Positions 1 to 8,302 are shown, counted from the first letter of the stretch. The stretch is DNA of 64,000 nt from Aeromicrobium sp. IC_218 (GCF_004336805.1 NZ_SJXM01000004.1:186001-250000), one strand, 5' to 3'. Numbers and translations are program-made. The notes: a model not told the origin generated them from the sequence alone.

Positions 1-146
1 GCCTGGCCTCGATCCGGTTGTCCGAGATCCAGCGGGCCCGGGTGAAGCGGACGCTGAACCTGGTCGAGCTCGTGACCGTGGTGGTGCTGATCGTGGTGCT
101 GGCCGGCGCCATGGGGGTCTACGACGCACTCGGGGGGTTGTTCTGA
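1..146 (+). CDS. 3' end of a membrane protein, possibly EccD-like (partial)
   Basis: The reading frame is open from base 3 to the TGA at 144-146, giving the last 47 residues of a protein whose start lies outside the window. It has a basic, amphipathic lead (RLSEIQRARVKRTL) and then one strongly hydrophobic helix (LVELVTVVVLIVVLAGAM) followed by GVYDALGGLF. The pattern of a final helix followed by a short Y-D/A-aromatic tail resembles the C-terminus of EccD, the channel subunit of type VII secretion systems, and the next gene looks like the MinD-type ATPase often found beside EccD. That identity is inference from 47 residues only. The stop shares one base with the next ATG, so the two are translationally coupled. 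Confidence 0.45.
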   Translation, partial: LASIRLSEIQRARVKRTLNLVELVTVVVLIVVLAGAMGVYDALGGLF

Positions 147-1357
147 TGGCGGACGACGACGAGCAGACCGAGGCGGCCGAGCGCGCCGCCGGCCGGCGCC
201 GGCGGGCCGAGGGCTCGGCGAGCGACCTGGCCCGCATGGGCATCGACCCGCGCAGCCTGGGCCTCGGCCCGTCCGTCCCGACGGCTCCGCCCACCGCCAC
301 CCCCGCGGACGCCGGACGTCCCGAGGACGAGGCGGACGGTGGCTCGGTCGTCCCGCTGCGCCCGGAGTTCGCCCGTCGTCCCGCCTCCTTCGACGGTCCC
401 GGCGCCGTCGACGGGCCGGCGCGGCCCACGTTCGCGCGGGCGCCCGAGCCGGGTCCGGCCTCCGTCGCCCCGCCGTCAGCCCGGGTCGCCGGCGACGTCG
501 AGCGGCTCCTGGCCGGCGCGGCGGCCCGGCTGCCCGCTCCGCGGTCGTCGGCCCGCCTCGTGAAGGGCGTCGCGAGGGGACTGGCCACGCCCGACGCCGC
601 GGCCACCGTGCAGCAGGACCGTGAGCTCGTCGAGGCCGCACGCCGCCGGCAGACCGACCGCCGCGTCGTGGCCTTCGTCGCCGGCAAGGGCGGCGCGGGC
701 GCCACGACGGTCGCGCTCGGCGTCGGCGCGACGCTGGCCGCGCTGCGCGAGGACCGCAGCGTGGTGGTCGACGTCCAGCGTGGATCCGCCTCGCTCGGCC
801 GGCTGGCCGGTGTCGGCGACCCGCGCTCGGTCTCGTCCCTGCTGGGCACGGCCGAGGCGGTCGAGCCGCCGGTCACCGCGTCCGGGCTCGGCGTCGTCGA
901 CGGCGCCGGCTGGGACTCCGAGCTGCGCCGGGGCGACGTCGCCGGGGTGCTCGACCGGCTCGGTGCCGGCCACACCTTCCACCTGCTCGACGTCGGCGAC
1001 GAGGCCGGCGAGGGCGGTCACGCCGCGCTCGCCCGGGCCGACCAGGTCGTCGCGGTCACGGTGACCGGACGCGTCGGGCTCGCCGCGCTCGAGGTCGTCG
1101 TCGACCGGGCCCGCGCCGTGAACCCGGCCGCGGCCGACGCGCTCGTCCACGTCGTCGTCTGCACGACCGACGAGGCCTACGGACGGGTCCACCGCGAGCT
1201 CGCCGAGCACGGCAGCCCGGCCTCCCGCGTGGTGGTCGTGCCCCCGGACCCGTACCTGGCGTCGGGGGAGCCGTTCGACCCCGCCACGGTCACGTCGGCC
1301 ACCCGCGAGGCGATGCTGGCCGTCGCCGCCGCGGTGGCCCTGGGCGGACGGCGATGA
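146..1357 (+). CDS. MinD/ParA-like ATPase with long disordered N-terminus (EspI-like)
   Basis: A 403-residue protein. Residues 1 to about 165 are rich in Pro, Ala, Gly and charged residues and look disordered; residues 172-400 form a SIMIBI (MinD/ParA) domain. The P-loop reads AGKGGAGATT at 179-188: the signature lysine K181 is present, but the lysine that normally precedes the TT is alanine. The layout of a proline-rich N-terminus on a MinD domain is that of EspI of mycobacterial ESX loci, and the preceding partial gene could be EccD, so a role in regulating or powering a type VII secretion system is the best guess. A role in placing the Tad pilus encoded next door cannot be excluded. The start overlaps the upstream stop as TGATG. 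Confidence 0.65.
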   Translation: MADDDEQTEAAERAAGRRRRAEGSASDLARMGIDPRSLGLGPSVPTAPPTATPADAGRPEDEADGGSVVPLRPEFARRPASFDGPGAVDGPARPTFARAPEPGPASVAPPSARVAGDVERLLAGAAARLPAPRSSARLVKGVARGLATPDAAATVQQDRELVEAARRRQTDRRVVAFVAGKGGAGATTVALGVGATLAALREDRSVVVDVQRGSASLGRLAGVGDPRSVSSLLGTAEAVEPPVTASGLGVVDGAGWDSELRRGDVAGVLDRLGAGHTFHLLDVGDEAGEGGHAALARADQVVAVTVTGRVGLAALEVVVDRARAVNPAAADALVHVVVCTTDEAYGRVHRELAEHGSPASRVVVVPPDPYLASGEPFDPATVTSATREAMLAVAAAVALGGRR

Positions 1358-1659
1358 GCGACGAGCGCCCGGTCGCACCGCCGACGCCGCCCGCCCTCGC
1401 CGGCACGCCGAACGCCGAGCGGTACGTCCTGGAAGCGGACGCCATGCGCCGTCGCCAGCTGCGCTCGGCCCTGCTGCACGGCTCGCGCCGCACCTGGCGC
1501 GAGCACCCGCGCACCTGGCCGGCCGTGGTGATCGGCATCGTCGCGGCCGCCGTGGTCGTCGCCGCCCTCGCCGTCGCGCAGGCGCTCGACAAGACGGTCG
1601 AGAACCAGGAGAAGCAGCAGCGCTCGCAGGCCGTGGTCGAGCTCGTCCGGCCGGCCTGA
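1354..1659 (+). CDS. small single-pass membrane protein, function unknown
   Basis: A 101-residue protein that overlaps the preceding stop by four bases (ATGA), so it belongs to the same operon. A basic stretch (residues 32-52, RRRQLRSALLHGSRRTWREH) precedes one hydrophobic helix (about 55-78, AVVIGIVAAAVVVAALAVA), followed by a charged and Gln-rich tail (DKTVENQEKQQRSQ). By the positive-inside rule the N-terminus would be cytoplasmic. I do not recognise the family. Its position between the MinD-like gene and the Tad operon suggests an accessory part of whichever secretion system the upstream genes belong to. Confidence 0.6.
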   Translation: MSDERPVAPPTPPALAGTPNAERYVLEADAMRRRQLRSALLHGSRRTWREHPRTWPAVVIGIVAAAVVVAALAVAQALDKTVENQEKQQRSQAVVELVRPA

Positions 1660-1779
1660 GACTCGGCGCGCGGCCCCGGAGCCGCTTGTGTACGTTGTGC
1701 CCCGTGATCTCGCGGGGGCGGGTCGACACCCCTCCTCCGCTCGGTCCGCCGCACCCCGACGCGTCGAGAGGCCCCCTGC

Positions 1780-2439
1780 ATGGCTCCGTCGAGCACGACC
1801 CAGTCCGCACCGTCCCGTCTGCCCTCCACCCGTGAGCGGCGTCCGGCCCTGATCGCGCTGGCGATCGTGCTGATCGTCGGCGGCGCCCTCGCGTCCGGCT
1901 GGCTGGCCCTGCAGTCCGGCGACCGCGCCTACTTCCTGCAGGTGAAGGACGACGTCGCGCAGGGCGAGGAGGTCACCTCCGACAAGCTGCAGCGCGTGAG
2001 CCTGCCCGAGGGCTTCGAGGGTGGCGTCCCGGTCGGCGACGAGGACTCGGTCGTGGGCAGCCCCGCCACCACCCGGCTGCTGGCCGGCACGGTGCTGACG
2101 CCCGGCATGGTGTCCAAGGACGCCGGCATCGCCGAGGACTCGACGCAGGTCTCGGTGCCGGTCAACCCGGGAGCCCTGAACCTGCGGTCCGGCGACCAGG
2201 TCGCGCTCGACATCGGCGCCACCGACGGCAACCGCACCTCCGTGCTGGCCGAGGTCGTCTCCGAGCCCGAGACGTCCGGCGACGGCGGCTTCGGGTCGTC
2301 CAGCAGCACCCAGATGATCGTCGCGGTGCACCTGTCGTGCCTGTCCCAGGTGTCCCAGGGCGTCGAGGACTCCAGCATCGTCGTCGCCCGCGTCGGCGCG
2401 GTCGACGAGTCGCTCGTCCGCCGTACCTGCGGGGGCTGA
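1780..2439 (+). CDS. cpaB: SAF-domain pilus assembly protein, CpaB/RcpC-like
   Basis: A 219-residue protein with one N-terminal membrane helix (about residues 24-47) and an SAF domain (about 53-110, including VAQGEEVTSDKLQRVSLP and LAGTVLTPGMV), followed by a beta-rich stretch. This is the build of CpaB/RcpC proteins of Tad (Flp) pili, which act on the outer face of the membrane; the SAF fold is thought to bind cell-wall sugars. It is the first gene of the pilus operon: 120 bases without a gene precede it, and the next gene starts three bases after its stop. The ATG at 1780 is chosen for the GAGAGG sequence upstream and because the membrane helix follows at the usual distance. Confidence 0.8.
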   Translation: MAPSSTTQSAPSRLPSTRERRPALIALAIVLIVGGALASGWLALQSGDRAYFLQVKDDVAQGEEVTSDKLQRVSLPEGFEGGVPVGDEDSVVGSPATTRLLAGTVLTPGMVSKDAGIAEDSTQVSVPVNPGALNLRSGDQVALDIGATDGNRTSVLAEVVSEPETSGDGGFGSSSSTQMIVAVHLSCLSQVSQGVEDSSIVVARVGAVDESLVRRTCGG

Positions 2440-2442
2440 CCC

Positions 2443-3258
2443 GTGGCGCTCATCGCGGTCGCCTCGGCGAAGGGCTCGCCCGGCGTCACCACCGCCTCGC
2501 TGCTGATCGGCGCGCTGTGGCCGCGCCGGGTCCTCGTGGCCGAGTGCGACCCGTCCGGCGGCGACGTCGCCCTCCGGATGCCCGGGACGGACGGACGTCC
2601 GCTCGACCCGCAGCACGGGATGCTCAGCCTCGTGGCCGCCGGCCGCAAGTCGCTGCACCCCGGCCTGCTCCCGGCCCACACCCAGCCGATCGTCGGCGGT
2701 CTGGACGTGCTCAGCGGCCCGATGGTGCCCGAGCAGGCCGGCGCCCTCGCCCAGCAGTGGGAGCGCCTGGCCGACCTGTTCGCCCGCCTCCCCGGCACGG
2801 ACGTGGTCGCCGACCTCGGTCGCATCGGGGCGGTCACCCCGCAGAACGTCCTGCTCGCGTCCGCCTCGGCGATCGTGCTGGTCGTCGGCACCGTGCCCAG
2901 CGAGGTCGTGCACCTGCGCGAGCGCGTGCGGGCGGTCCACGAGGCGCACGGCGGCCCGATGGGTGCGCCCATCCACGTGGTGGTCGTCGCCCCGCCGAAG
3001 CGCTCGCGCACCGTGAAGGAGGTGCGCGAGGCGATCGAGCGCTCCGAGGTGCCCGTCGCCGGCGTGCACCACCTGGCCCACGACCCGTCCGGCGCCGCGT
3101 TCTTCCTCGGGCAGGTCAGCGGCAGCCCCGCGCGCACGGCCCTCGTCCGCTCGGCCCGCCCGGTCGTCGACGAGCTCGCCGCCGCCACCGCCGCCTTCCA
3201 CGTCAGCGCCGAGGAGCCCGCCGGCGACGAGCCGGCCACGGGAGAGGTGCCCGCATGA
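2443..3258 (+). CDS. TadZ/CpaE-like MinD-family ATPase
   Basis: A 271-residue protein that begins directly with the nucleotide-binding strand: ALIAVASAKGSPGVTTASLL. As in other actinobacterial TadZ/CpaE relatives the P-loop is KGSPGVTT, so the second lysine of the classical ParA box is missing. The switch-like segment VLVAECDPSGGDVALRM (about residues 30-46) is preserved. TadZ/CpaE proteins localise the Tad machine at the membrane. GTG 2443 is the start, three bases after the cpaB stop, and the gene ends in an ATGA overlap with cpaF. A proline- and glutamate-rich C-terminal tail (EEPAGDEPATGEVPA) ends the protein. Confidence 0.78.
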   Translation: MALIAVASAKGSPGVTTASLLIGALWPRRVLVAECDPSGGDVALRMPGTDGRPLDPQHGMLSLVAAGRKSLHPGLLPAHTQPIVGGLDVLSGPMVPEQAGALAQQWERLADLFARLPGTDVVADLGRIGAVTPQNVLLASASAIVLVVGTVPSEVVHLRERVRAVHEAHGGPMGAPIHVVVVAPPKRSRTVKEVREAIERSEVPVAGVHHLAHDPSGAAFFLGQVSGSPARTALVRSARPVVDELAAATAAFHVSAEEPAGDEPATGEVPA

Positions 3259-4562
3259 TCGACCACGACCTCGTCCGGCAGCTGCGCACGCAGGTCGCCG
3301 ACCGGCTCAACGAGCAGCGCCGCCGCGACCAGCTGGCCGGCGTGACGCCGATGAGCGCCGACGACGAGCGCGAGTACGCGCGCTCCCTGATCGTCCAGGT
3401 GCTCGAGGACCACGCCCGCTACGAGATCGCCGAGGGACGCACGCCGATCGCGCCCGAGGACGAGGTCGAGGTCGCCACGGCCATCCACTCGGCCCTGTTC
3501 GGCGTCGGACGCCTGCAGCCGCTGCTGGAGGACCCCGAGGTCGAGAACGTCGACATCAACGGCTGCGACCACGTCTTCGTCCAGTACGGCGACGGGCGCG
3601 AGGAGCGGCACCCGCCGGTCGCCGAGAGCGACGAGGAGCTGGTCGAGCTCATCCAGGTGCTGGCCGCCCACACCGGCCTGTCGAGCCGGCCGTTCGACTC
3701 GGCCAACCCGCAGCTCGACCTGCGCCTGCCCGACGGCTCGCGCCTCTCCGCGGTCATGAACGTCTGCGCCCGGCCCTCGGTCTCGATCCGCAAGGCGCGC
3801 CTCGGGCGCGTGTTCCTGGACGAGCTCATCGCGAACGGCACCGTCTCGCCCGACGTGGGCTCGTTCCTCAAGGCCGCCGTGGCGGCGCGCAAGAACATCA
3901 TGATCGCCGGCGCGACGAACGCCGGAAAGACCACGATGCTGCGCGCCCTGGCCAACGAGATCCCCGCCCAGGAGCGGATCATCACCGTCGAGCGCGCGCT
4001 CGAGCTGGGCCTGGGCGAGCACGCCGACCTGCACCCGAACGTCGTCTCGTTCGAGGAGCGGCTGCCCAACTCCGAGGGCCTCGGCGGCGTCTCGATGGCC
4101 GAGCTCGTCCGCCGCTCGCTGCGCATGAACCCCTCGCGGGTCATCGTCGGCGAGGTGCTCGGCGACGAGATCGTCACGATGCTCAACGCCATGAGCCAGG
4201 GCAACGACGGCTCGCTGTCGACCATCCACGCGAACTCCTCGCTCGAGGTGTTCAACCGCATCGGCACGTACGCGATCCAGAGCCGCGAGCGGCTGCCGCT
4301 CGAGGCCACCACGATGCTGATCTCCGGCGCCCTGGACTTCGTGGTCTTCCTACGCAAGCACAACGACCACGCCACCGGCGGGGGGCAGGCCCGCGTCGTG
4401 GAGAGCATCCGCGAGGTCGTCGGCCACGACCAGCAGGTGCTGTCCAGCGAGGTCTTCGCCCCGGACGCGGCCGGTCGCGCCCAGCCGCACGCCCCCATCG
4501 CCTGCATCGCCGATCTCCAGGAGCATGGCTACGAGCCGCTCGTGCACGGACGGTGGGCCTGA
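3255..4562 (+). CDS. cpaF: Tad pilus secretion ATPase CpaF/TadA
   Basis: A 435-residue type II/IV secretion ATPase that powers pilin polymerisation from the cytoplasmic face of the membrane. Walker A is GATNAGKTT at residues 219-227; the Walker B/Asp-box region is SRVIVGEVLGDE (about 293-304) and the His box is GSLSTIHANS (about 318-327). The usual GEVRGGE of this family is GEVLGDE here. Length is normal for CpaF. The ATG at 3255 overlaps the previous stop (ATGA); an in-frame opening runs further upstream but lies inside cpaB and the TadZ gene and has no reason to be coding. The stop shares a base with tadB. Confidence 0.93.
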   Translation: MIDHDLVRQLRTQVADRLNEQRRRDQLAGVTPMSADDEREYARSLIVQVLEDHARYEIAEGRTPIAPEDEVEVATAIHSALFGVGRLQPLLEDPEVENVDINGCDHVFVQYGDGREERHPPVAESDEELVELIQVLAAHTGLSSRPFDSANPQLDLRLPDGSRLSAVMNVCARPSVSIRKARLGRVFLDELIANGTVSPDVGSFLKAAVAARKNIMIAGATNAGKTTMLRALANEIPAQERIITVERALELGLGEHADLHPNVVSFEERLPNSEGLGGVSMAELVRRSLRMNPSRVIVGEVLGDEIVTMLNAMSQGNDGSLSTIHANSSLEVFNRIGTYAIQSRERLPLEATTMLISGALDFVVFLRKHNDHATGGGQARVVESIREVVGHDQQVLSSEVFAPDAAGRAQPHAPIACIADLQEHGYEPLVHGRWA

Positions 4563-5443
4563 TGTTCGAGGAGCTGCGCGTCCCGCTGTTCGTGACGGCC
4601 GGTGCCGTCACGGGGCTGGGCCTCGCGCTGCTCGTGCTCGCGGTCAGCGGGCTGCCCGTGCGGGAGCGGGCGTCCGCGACCCCCGGCCGCCGTCGCTCGG
4701 TCGCCGGCTCGCAGCGGCGCCTGAAGCAGCTCGCGGCCGGCGTCGGCGTCTTCGTCGTGGTGCTGGTCGTGACGCGCTGGCTCGTGCTGGCCGCCGCGCT
4801 CGGCGTCGTCGTCGCCTTCTGGGACCGTGCCTTCGGCGGCGCCCGCCAGGAGCGTGACGCGATCAACCGGGTCGAGGGCCTGGCCACCTGGATCGAGGCG
4901 CTGCGCGACACCATCGCCGGTGCCGTCGGCCTTGAGCAGGCCATCCCCGCCACCGCGGTCAACGCGGCTCCGTCGATCCGCCCGTCGCTGAACCTGCTCG
5001 TCGACCGGCTGCGCGTGCGCGAGCCGCTGCCGGACGCGCTCATGAAGTTCGCCCGCGACCTCGACGACCCGTCCGCCGACCTCGTCGTCGCCGCGCTCAT
5101 CCTCAACTCGCGCCTGCGCGGCCCCGGCCTGCGCGACGTGCTCAGCGCGCTGGCCAACTCCGCGCGTGACGAGCTCGACGTCCGCCGCCGGGTCGAGAGC
5201 AGCCGGCGGTCCACCCGCCGCAGCGTCCAGGTGGTCGTCGGCGTCATCGTCACGGTCGCCGCCGGGCTCGTGCTGTTTAACCCGGCCTACGTCTCGCCCT
5301 ACGGCACCTTCGAGGGCCAGCTGGTGCTCGCCGGCGTCCTCGCGCTGTTCGCCGGCAGCGTGTTCTGGATGCGCAAGCTGTCCGGCGTCGAGGAGCCCGA
5401 GCGCTTCCTCATCGGCTCGCTCGACACGAGGGGGACGGCATGA
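4562..5443 (+). CDS. tadB: pilus inner-membrane platform protein TadB
   Basis: A 293-residue type II secretion F-domain protein. There is a helix near the N-terminus, a hydrophobic pair around residues 60-90, the cytoplasmic F domain (about 100-225, with EALRDTIAGAVGLEQAIP) and two C-terminal helices (QVVVGVIVTVAAGLVLF and LVLAGVLALFAGSVFW). With TadC it forms the membrane platform on which CpaF acts. Two starts are possible in one frame, GTG 4553 and ATG 4562; I chose ATG 4562 because it forms a TGATG coupling with cpaF. The gene ends in an ATGA overlap with tadC. Confidence 0.88.
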   Translation: MFEELRVPLFVTAGAVTGLGLALLVLAVSGLPVRERASATPGRRRSVAGSQRRLKQLAAGVGVFVVVLVVTRWLVLAAALGVVVAFWDRAFGGARQERDAINRVEGLATWIEALRDTIAGAVGLEQAIPATAVNAAPSIRPSLNLLVDRLRVREPLPDALMKFARDLDDPSADLVVAALILNSRLRGPGLRDVLSALANSARDELDVRRRVESSRRSTRRSVQVVVGVIVTVAAGLVLFNPAYVSPYGTFEGQLVLAGVLALFAGSVFWMRKLSGVEEPERFLIGSLDTRGTA

Positions 5444-6336
5444 CCTGGTCCCTGCTCGCCGGAGCCGCCGTCGGTCTCGGCATCGTCCTGCTCGTGCACG
5501 CGCTGTCCGCGCCGGTGCCCGGCGTCTCGGCCACGCTGAGCCGCCTGGACGCCGGACGCCGCGGCCGCGCGCTCACGACCACGGCCGCCGACGAGGACGG
5601 CCAGGGCCGCGTCGAGCGCCTGCGCGGCACGATCGGCGAGCGCCTCGAGCAGGAGGCCACGTCCCGCGGCTGGCAGCTGCGCTCCACCCGCGCCGACCTC
5701 GCCGTCATGAACCGCTCGATGGCCGTCCACCTGGGAACGAAGGCGCTGCTCGCGCTGGGCGCGCTCGTCTGGTTCCCGGTCGTGTGGCTGCTGTTCGGCT
5801 TCGGCGTCGGACCCGTGCCGCTCGTCGTGACGCTCGCCGCCACGGCGCTGGCCTTCATGCTCCCCGACCTGCAGCTGCGGCGGGAGGCCGAGGTGCGCCG
5901 CCGCGACTTCCGCCACGTCGTCGGCTCGTTCCTCGACCTCGTCGCGATGAACCTGGCCGGCGGTCGCGGCCTGCCCGAGGCGCTCATGGCGGCCTCGTCC
6001 ATCGGCGACCACTGGGCCATGGTGCGGCTGCGCCAGGCCCTGTCCAACGCCCGCATCATGGGCTGGACGCCGTGGGAGGGCATCGCCCGCCTGGGCCGCG
6101 AGCTCGGCGTCGACGAGCTGCGCGACCTCGCCTCGGCGCTGGCCCTGGCCGGCGACGAGGGCGCCAAGATCCGCCTGTCGCTCATGGCGCGCAGCGAGAG
6201 CATGCGCCGCAAGGAGCTCGTCGACGTCGAGGGATCGGCCGGCGAGAGCTCGCAGTCGATGCTCATGGCCCAGCTGCTCATGTGCGTCACGTTCCTGGTC
6301 TTCCTCGCCTACCCGGCCATCAGCCAGCTGGGCTAG
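5440..6336 (+). CDS. tadC: pilus inner-membrane platform protein TadC
   Basis: A 298-residue protein with a first helix at residues 3-23, a pair of helices around 95-145, the F domain of type II secretion (about 160-270, with VGSFLDLVAMNLAGGRGLPE) and a last helix (MLMAQLLMCVTFLVFLAYPAI). It pairs with TadB as the second platform subunit of the Flp pilus. ATG 5440 overlaps the tadB stop by four bases. The 38 bases after its stop lead to the pilin ribosome-binding site, so pilin is probably read from the same message and possibly from an extra promoter as well. Confidence 0.87.
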   Translation: MTWSLLAGAAVGLGIVLLVHALSAPVPGVSATLSRLDAGRRGRALTTTAADEDGQGRVERLRGTIGERLEQEATSRGWQLRSTRADLAVMNRSMAVHLGTKALLALGALVWFPVVWLLFGFGVGPVPLVVTLAATALAFMLPDLQLRREAEVRRRDFRHVVGSFLDLVAMNLAGGRGLPEALMAASSIGDHWAMVRLRQALSNARIMGWTPWEGIARLGRELGVDELRDLASALALAGDEGAKIRLSLMARSESMRRKELVDVEGSAGESSQSMLMAQLLMCVTFLVFLAYPAISQLG

Positions 6337-6374
6337 CGTCCATCACGTCGTCCTACACCCCCGGAGGAATCGTC

Positions 6375-6593
6375 ATGAACAACCCCGTCGTCTTCTACGC
6401 GACCGCGATCATCACCCTGGTGCGCGGCCGCGCGGAGCAGGCCCGTCGCGAGGGCCGCAACGAGCTGGGCGCCTCGGCCATCGAGTGGGCGATCATCTCG
6501 GCCGTCGTCGTCGTGCTCGCCCTCGGCATCGCCGCGGTCATCCAGAACGTGGTCGAGTCCAACTCGGACAAGATCGAGCAGGGCGCGAACTAG
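6375..6593 (+). CDS. flp: Flp-type pilin
   Basis: A 72-residue protein with a strong ribosome-binding site (GGAGGA at 6362-6367). After a charged leader (RGRAEQARREGRNELG) comes the hydrophobic pilin helix ASAIEWAIISAVVVVLALGI, about residues 33-52. If a prepilin peptidase cuts after the glycine of NELG, the mature protein starts ASAIE and has glutamate at position 5, as type IV pilins do. The short C-terminus (ESNSDKIEQGAN) is typical of the tiny Flp pilins. It is the expected major subunit of the pilus built by the upstream genes. No prepilin peptidase is visible in this window. Confidence 0.88.
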   Translation: MNNPVVFYATAIITLVRGRAEQARREGRNELGASAIEWAIISAVVVVLALGIAAVIQNVVESNSDKIEQGAN

Positions 6594-6609
6594 CGCCCGC
6601 GGACGACCG

Positions 6610-7035
6610 ATGACCCTGGGGACGAGCCGGAGACGGCGCGACGACCGAGGCACCAGCGCGCTGGAGTTCTCGATCATCGCGCCGATCTTCCTGCTGCTCG
6701 TCTTCACGATCATCGAGGGCGGGCTCTACCTGCACGCCCGCAACACGGCGCAGTCCGCGGCCCGCGAGGGCGTCTCGTACCTGCGCCTGGCCGGCTCGAA
6801 CTCCGACCCGGTGTCGTTCACCGCGGCGGCCGAGCAGGTCACCGAGGGGTACGCGGCCAAGCTCGGCCGGCTCAAGAACGTCACCGCGGCCGGCACGATC
6901 GACACCTCCACCGGTCGCGTGACGATGCTGGTCGTCGGCGACGTGGTGCTGCCGGTGGGCGGCACGGTGCAGGTCGAGCAGACGTCCACGGCGACGCTCG
7001 AGCAGTTCCGCGGCGACCTGCGGGAGGGTCCGTGA
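6610..7035 (+). CDS. TadE-like minor pseudopilin
   Basis: A 141-residue TadE-family protein. A basic leader (SRRRRDDRGTSALEFS) is followed by one helix, about residues 22-40 (IIAPIFLLLVFTIIEGGLYL), and an extracytoplasmic domain with ARNTAQSAAREGVSYLR. The glutamate in TSALEF is at the pseudopilin processing position. TadE and TadF are minor pseudopilins needed for Flp pilus assembly. The gene lies 16 bases after the pilin stop and overlaps the next start by four bases. Confidence 0.85.
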   Translation: MTLGTSRRRRDDRGTSALEFSIIAPIFLLLVFTIIEGGLYLHARNTAQSAAREGVSYLRLAGSNSDPVSFTAAAEQVTEGYAAKLGRLKNVTAAGTIDTSTGRVTMLVVGDVVLPVGGTVQVEQTSTATLEQFRGDLREGP

Positions 7036-7475
7036 GGCGCGACGAGCGGGCGACCGCGAGCCTCGAGCTCGTCATCGTGGCTCCGTTCCTGCTGCTCCTG
7101 CTCATGCTGATCATCGCGTTCGGCCGGTTCGCCCAGACCGAGAACCTGGTCGACCAGGCCTCGCGTGACGCGGCCCGGGCGGCCACCGCGCAGAACGTCC
7201 GCGCCCAGGTGAAGCCGGTCGCCGACGACGTCGTCGCGCAGGTGATGGACGACGCCCCTGCCTCGTGCCGCGACACCGCCCAGGCCGACCCGCCGGCGCT
7301 GACCGCGGGCGCCTTCCAGCTGCCCGACCCGAACGCGCCCGTGCAGGTCGAGTCGGTCACCGTCACGGTCCGCTGCACGCTCGACCTCAGCGACCTGGCC
7401 GGGCTGCCGCTGCGCTCGGTGCAGCTCACCCGCACCTTCACCAGCCCGCTGGACCGCTACCGGGGGTACCAGTGA
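7032..7475 (+). CDS. second TadE/TadF-like minor pseudopilin
   Basis: A 147-residue protein starting at GTG 7032, which overlaps the previous stop (GTGA). It has the same plan as its neighbour: RRDERATASLELVIV, a hydrophobic helix (about residues 15-35), then DQASRDAARAATAQ and a domain with two cysteines (DAPASCRDT and VTVRCTLDL) that could form a disulfide outside the cell. This is a TadE-like domain and the gene probably fills the TadF place. It overlaps the following TadG-like start by four bases. Confidence 0.83.
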   Translation: MRRDERATASLELVIVAPFLLLLLMLIIAFGRFAQTENLVDQASRDAARAATAQNVRAQVKPVADDVVAQVMDDAPASCRDTAQADPPALTAGAFQLPDPNAPVQVESVTVTVRCTLDLSDLAGLPLRSVQLTRTFTSPLDRYRGYQ

Positions 7476-8209
7476 GGCGCCGGGACGAGCGCGGGTCGAT
7501 CACGCCGTTCGTCGTCATCGTCGCGCTCGCCATCATCCTGCTCGCCGGCCTGGTGATCGACGGTGGCCGTCAGCTCAACGCCAAGGGGCGCGCGGTCGCG
7601 TACGCCCAGGAGGCCGCTCGGGCCGGGGCCCAGGCGGTGAACGTGAGCGATCCGCGGCTGGACCTGAACCGGGCCCAGGCACTCGACACCGCCCAGGAGT
7701 ACTGCCGCCAGGCCATGGCCGCCGACGGCCAGCTCGTGCGCTGCGAGCCCAGCCTGCGCACCGTCAACGACGGCCAGCTCGGCTCGTTCCTCGCGGTCCA
7801 GGTCGACGCGCAGGTCGAGATCGACGCGATCCTGCTCGACATGGTCCGCAGCCCGACGATGACCGCGTCGGGCGCCGCGATGGCCCGCCCGGTCAGCGGC
7901 ATCAGCGAGGCCGACAGCGGCAAGGTGTCGACGCTCGCGCCGCCGTCGGTCGCTCCGCCCGAGGAGGGCACGGTGGGCACCGCGCCCCTGCCGACGAACG
8001 TCGAGGTCACGCCGTGCGAGCCGTCGCCGAGCCCGACGCCGACGCCCACCGAGACCCCGACCGACGACGGCGACGACGAGGACGACCCCAAGGACGACGA
8101 CGACCCGAAGGACGAGGACGAGCCGACGAAGACGCCGTCGCCCTCCCCGACGCCGTCCCCCACGCCCACCGTCGACTACTGCAAGACGCCGGGACCGGGC
8201 GATGAGTGA
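7472..8209 (+). CDS. TadG-like Flp pilus assembly protein with acidic Pro/Thr stalk
   Basis: A 245-residue protein from GTG 7472 (GTGA overlap). The N-terminus RRRDERGSITPFVVIVALAI and the LLAGLVIDGGRQLNAKGRAV segment are those of the putative TadE/TadG-like Flp assembly family; one helix spans about residues 11-30. From about residue 170 the sequence turns into a low-complexity stretch of Pro, Thr and Ser and then a run rich in Asp, Glu and Lys (DDGDDEDDPKDDDDPKDEDE), closed by a second Pro/Ser/Thr stretch. Cysteines at PCEPSPS and DYCKTPG bracket this stalk. Such a tail would suit a protein that crosses the thick cell wall. It ends the Tad operon. Confidence 0.8.
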   Translation: MRRRDERGSITPFVVIVALAIILLAGLVIDGGRQLNAKGRAVAYAQEAARAGAQAVNVSDPRLDLNRAQALDTAQEYCRQAMAADGQLVRCEPSLRTVNDGQLGSFLAVQVDAQVEIDAILLDMVRSPTMTASGAAMARPVSGISEADSGKVSTLAPPSVAPPEEGTVGTAPLPTNVEVTPCEPSPSPTPTPTETPTDDGDDEDDPKDDDDPKDEDEPTKTPSPSPTPSPTPTVDYCKTPGPGDE

Positions 8210-8302
8210 CGGAGCGCGGCCGTCCCGTGGACTGGGCGTTCACGCGCACCCGCCGGTAGGCTGGGCCGCGCTCGTGAGCCAGGAACGTCCGGGGGGACAC
8301 GC

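Noticed and set aside
1929-4229. Long minus-strand frame opposite the TadZ and cpaF genes
   Set aside because: No start signal and no domain; the plus-strand genes carry clear Walker motifs.
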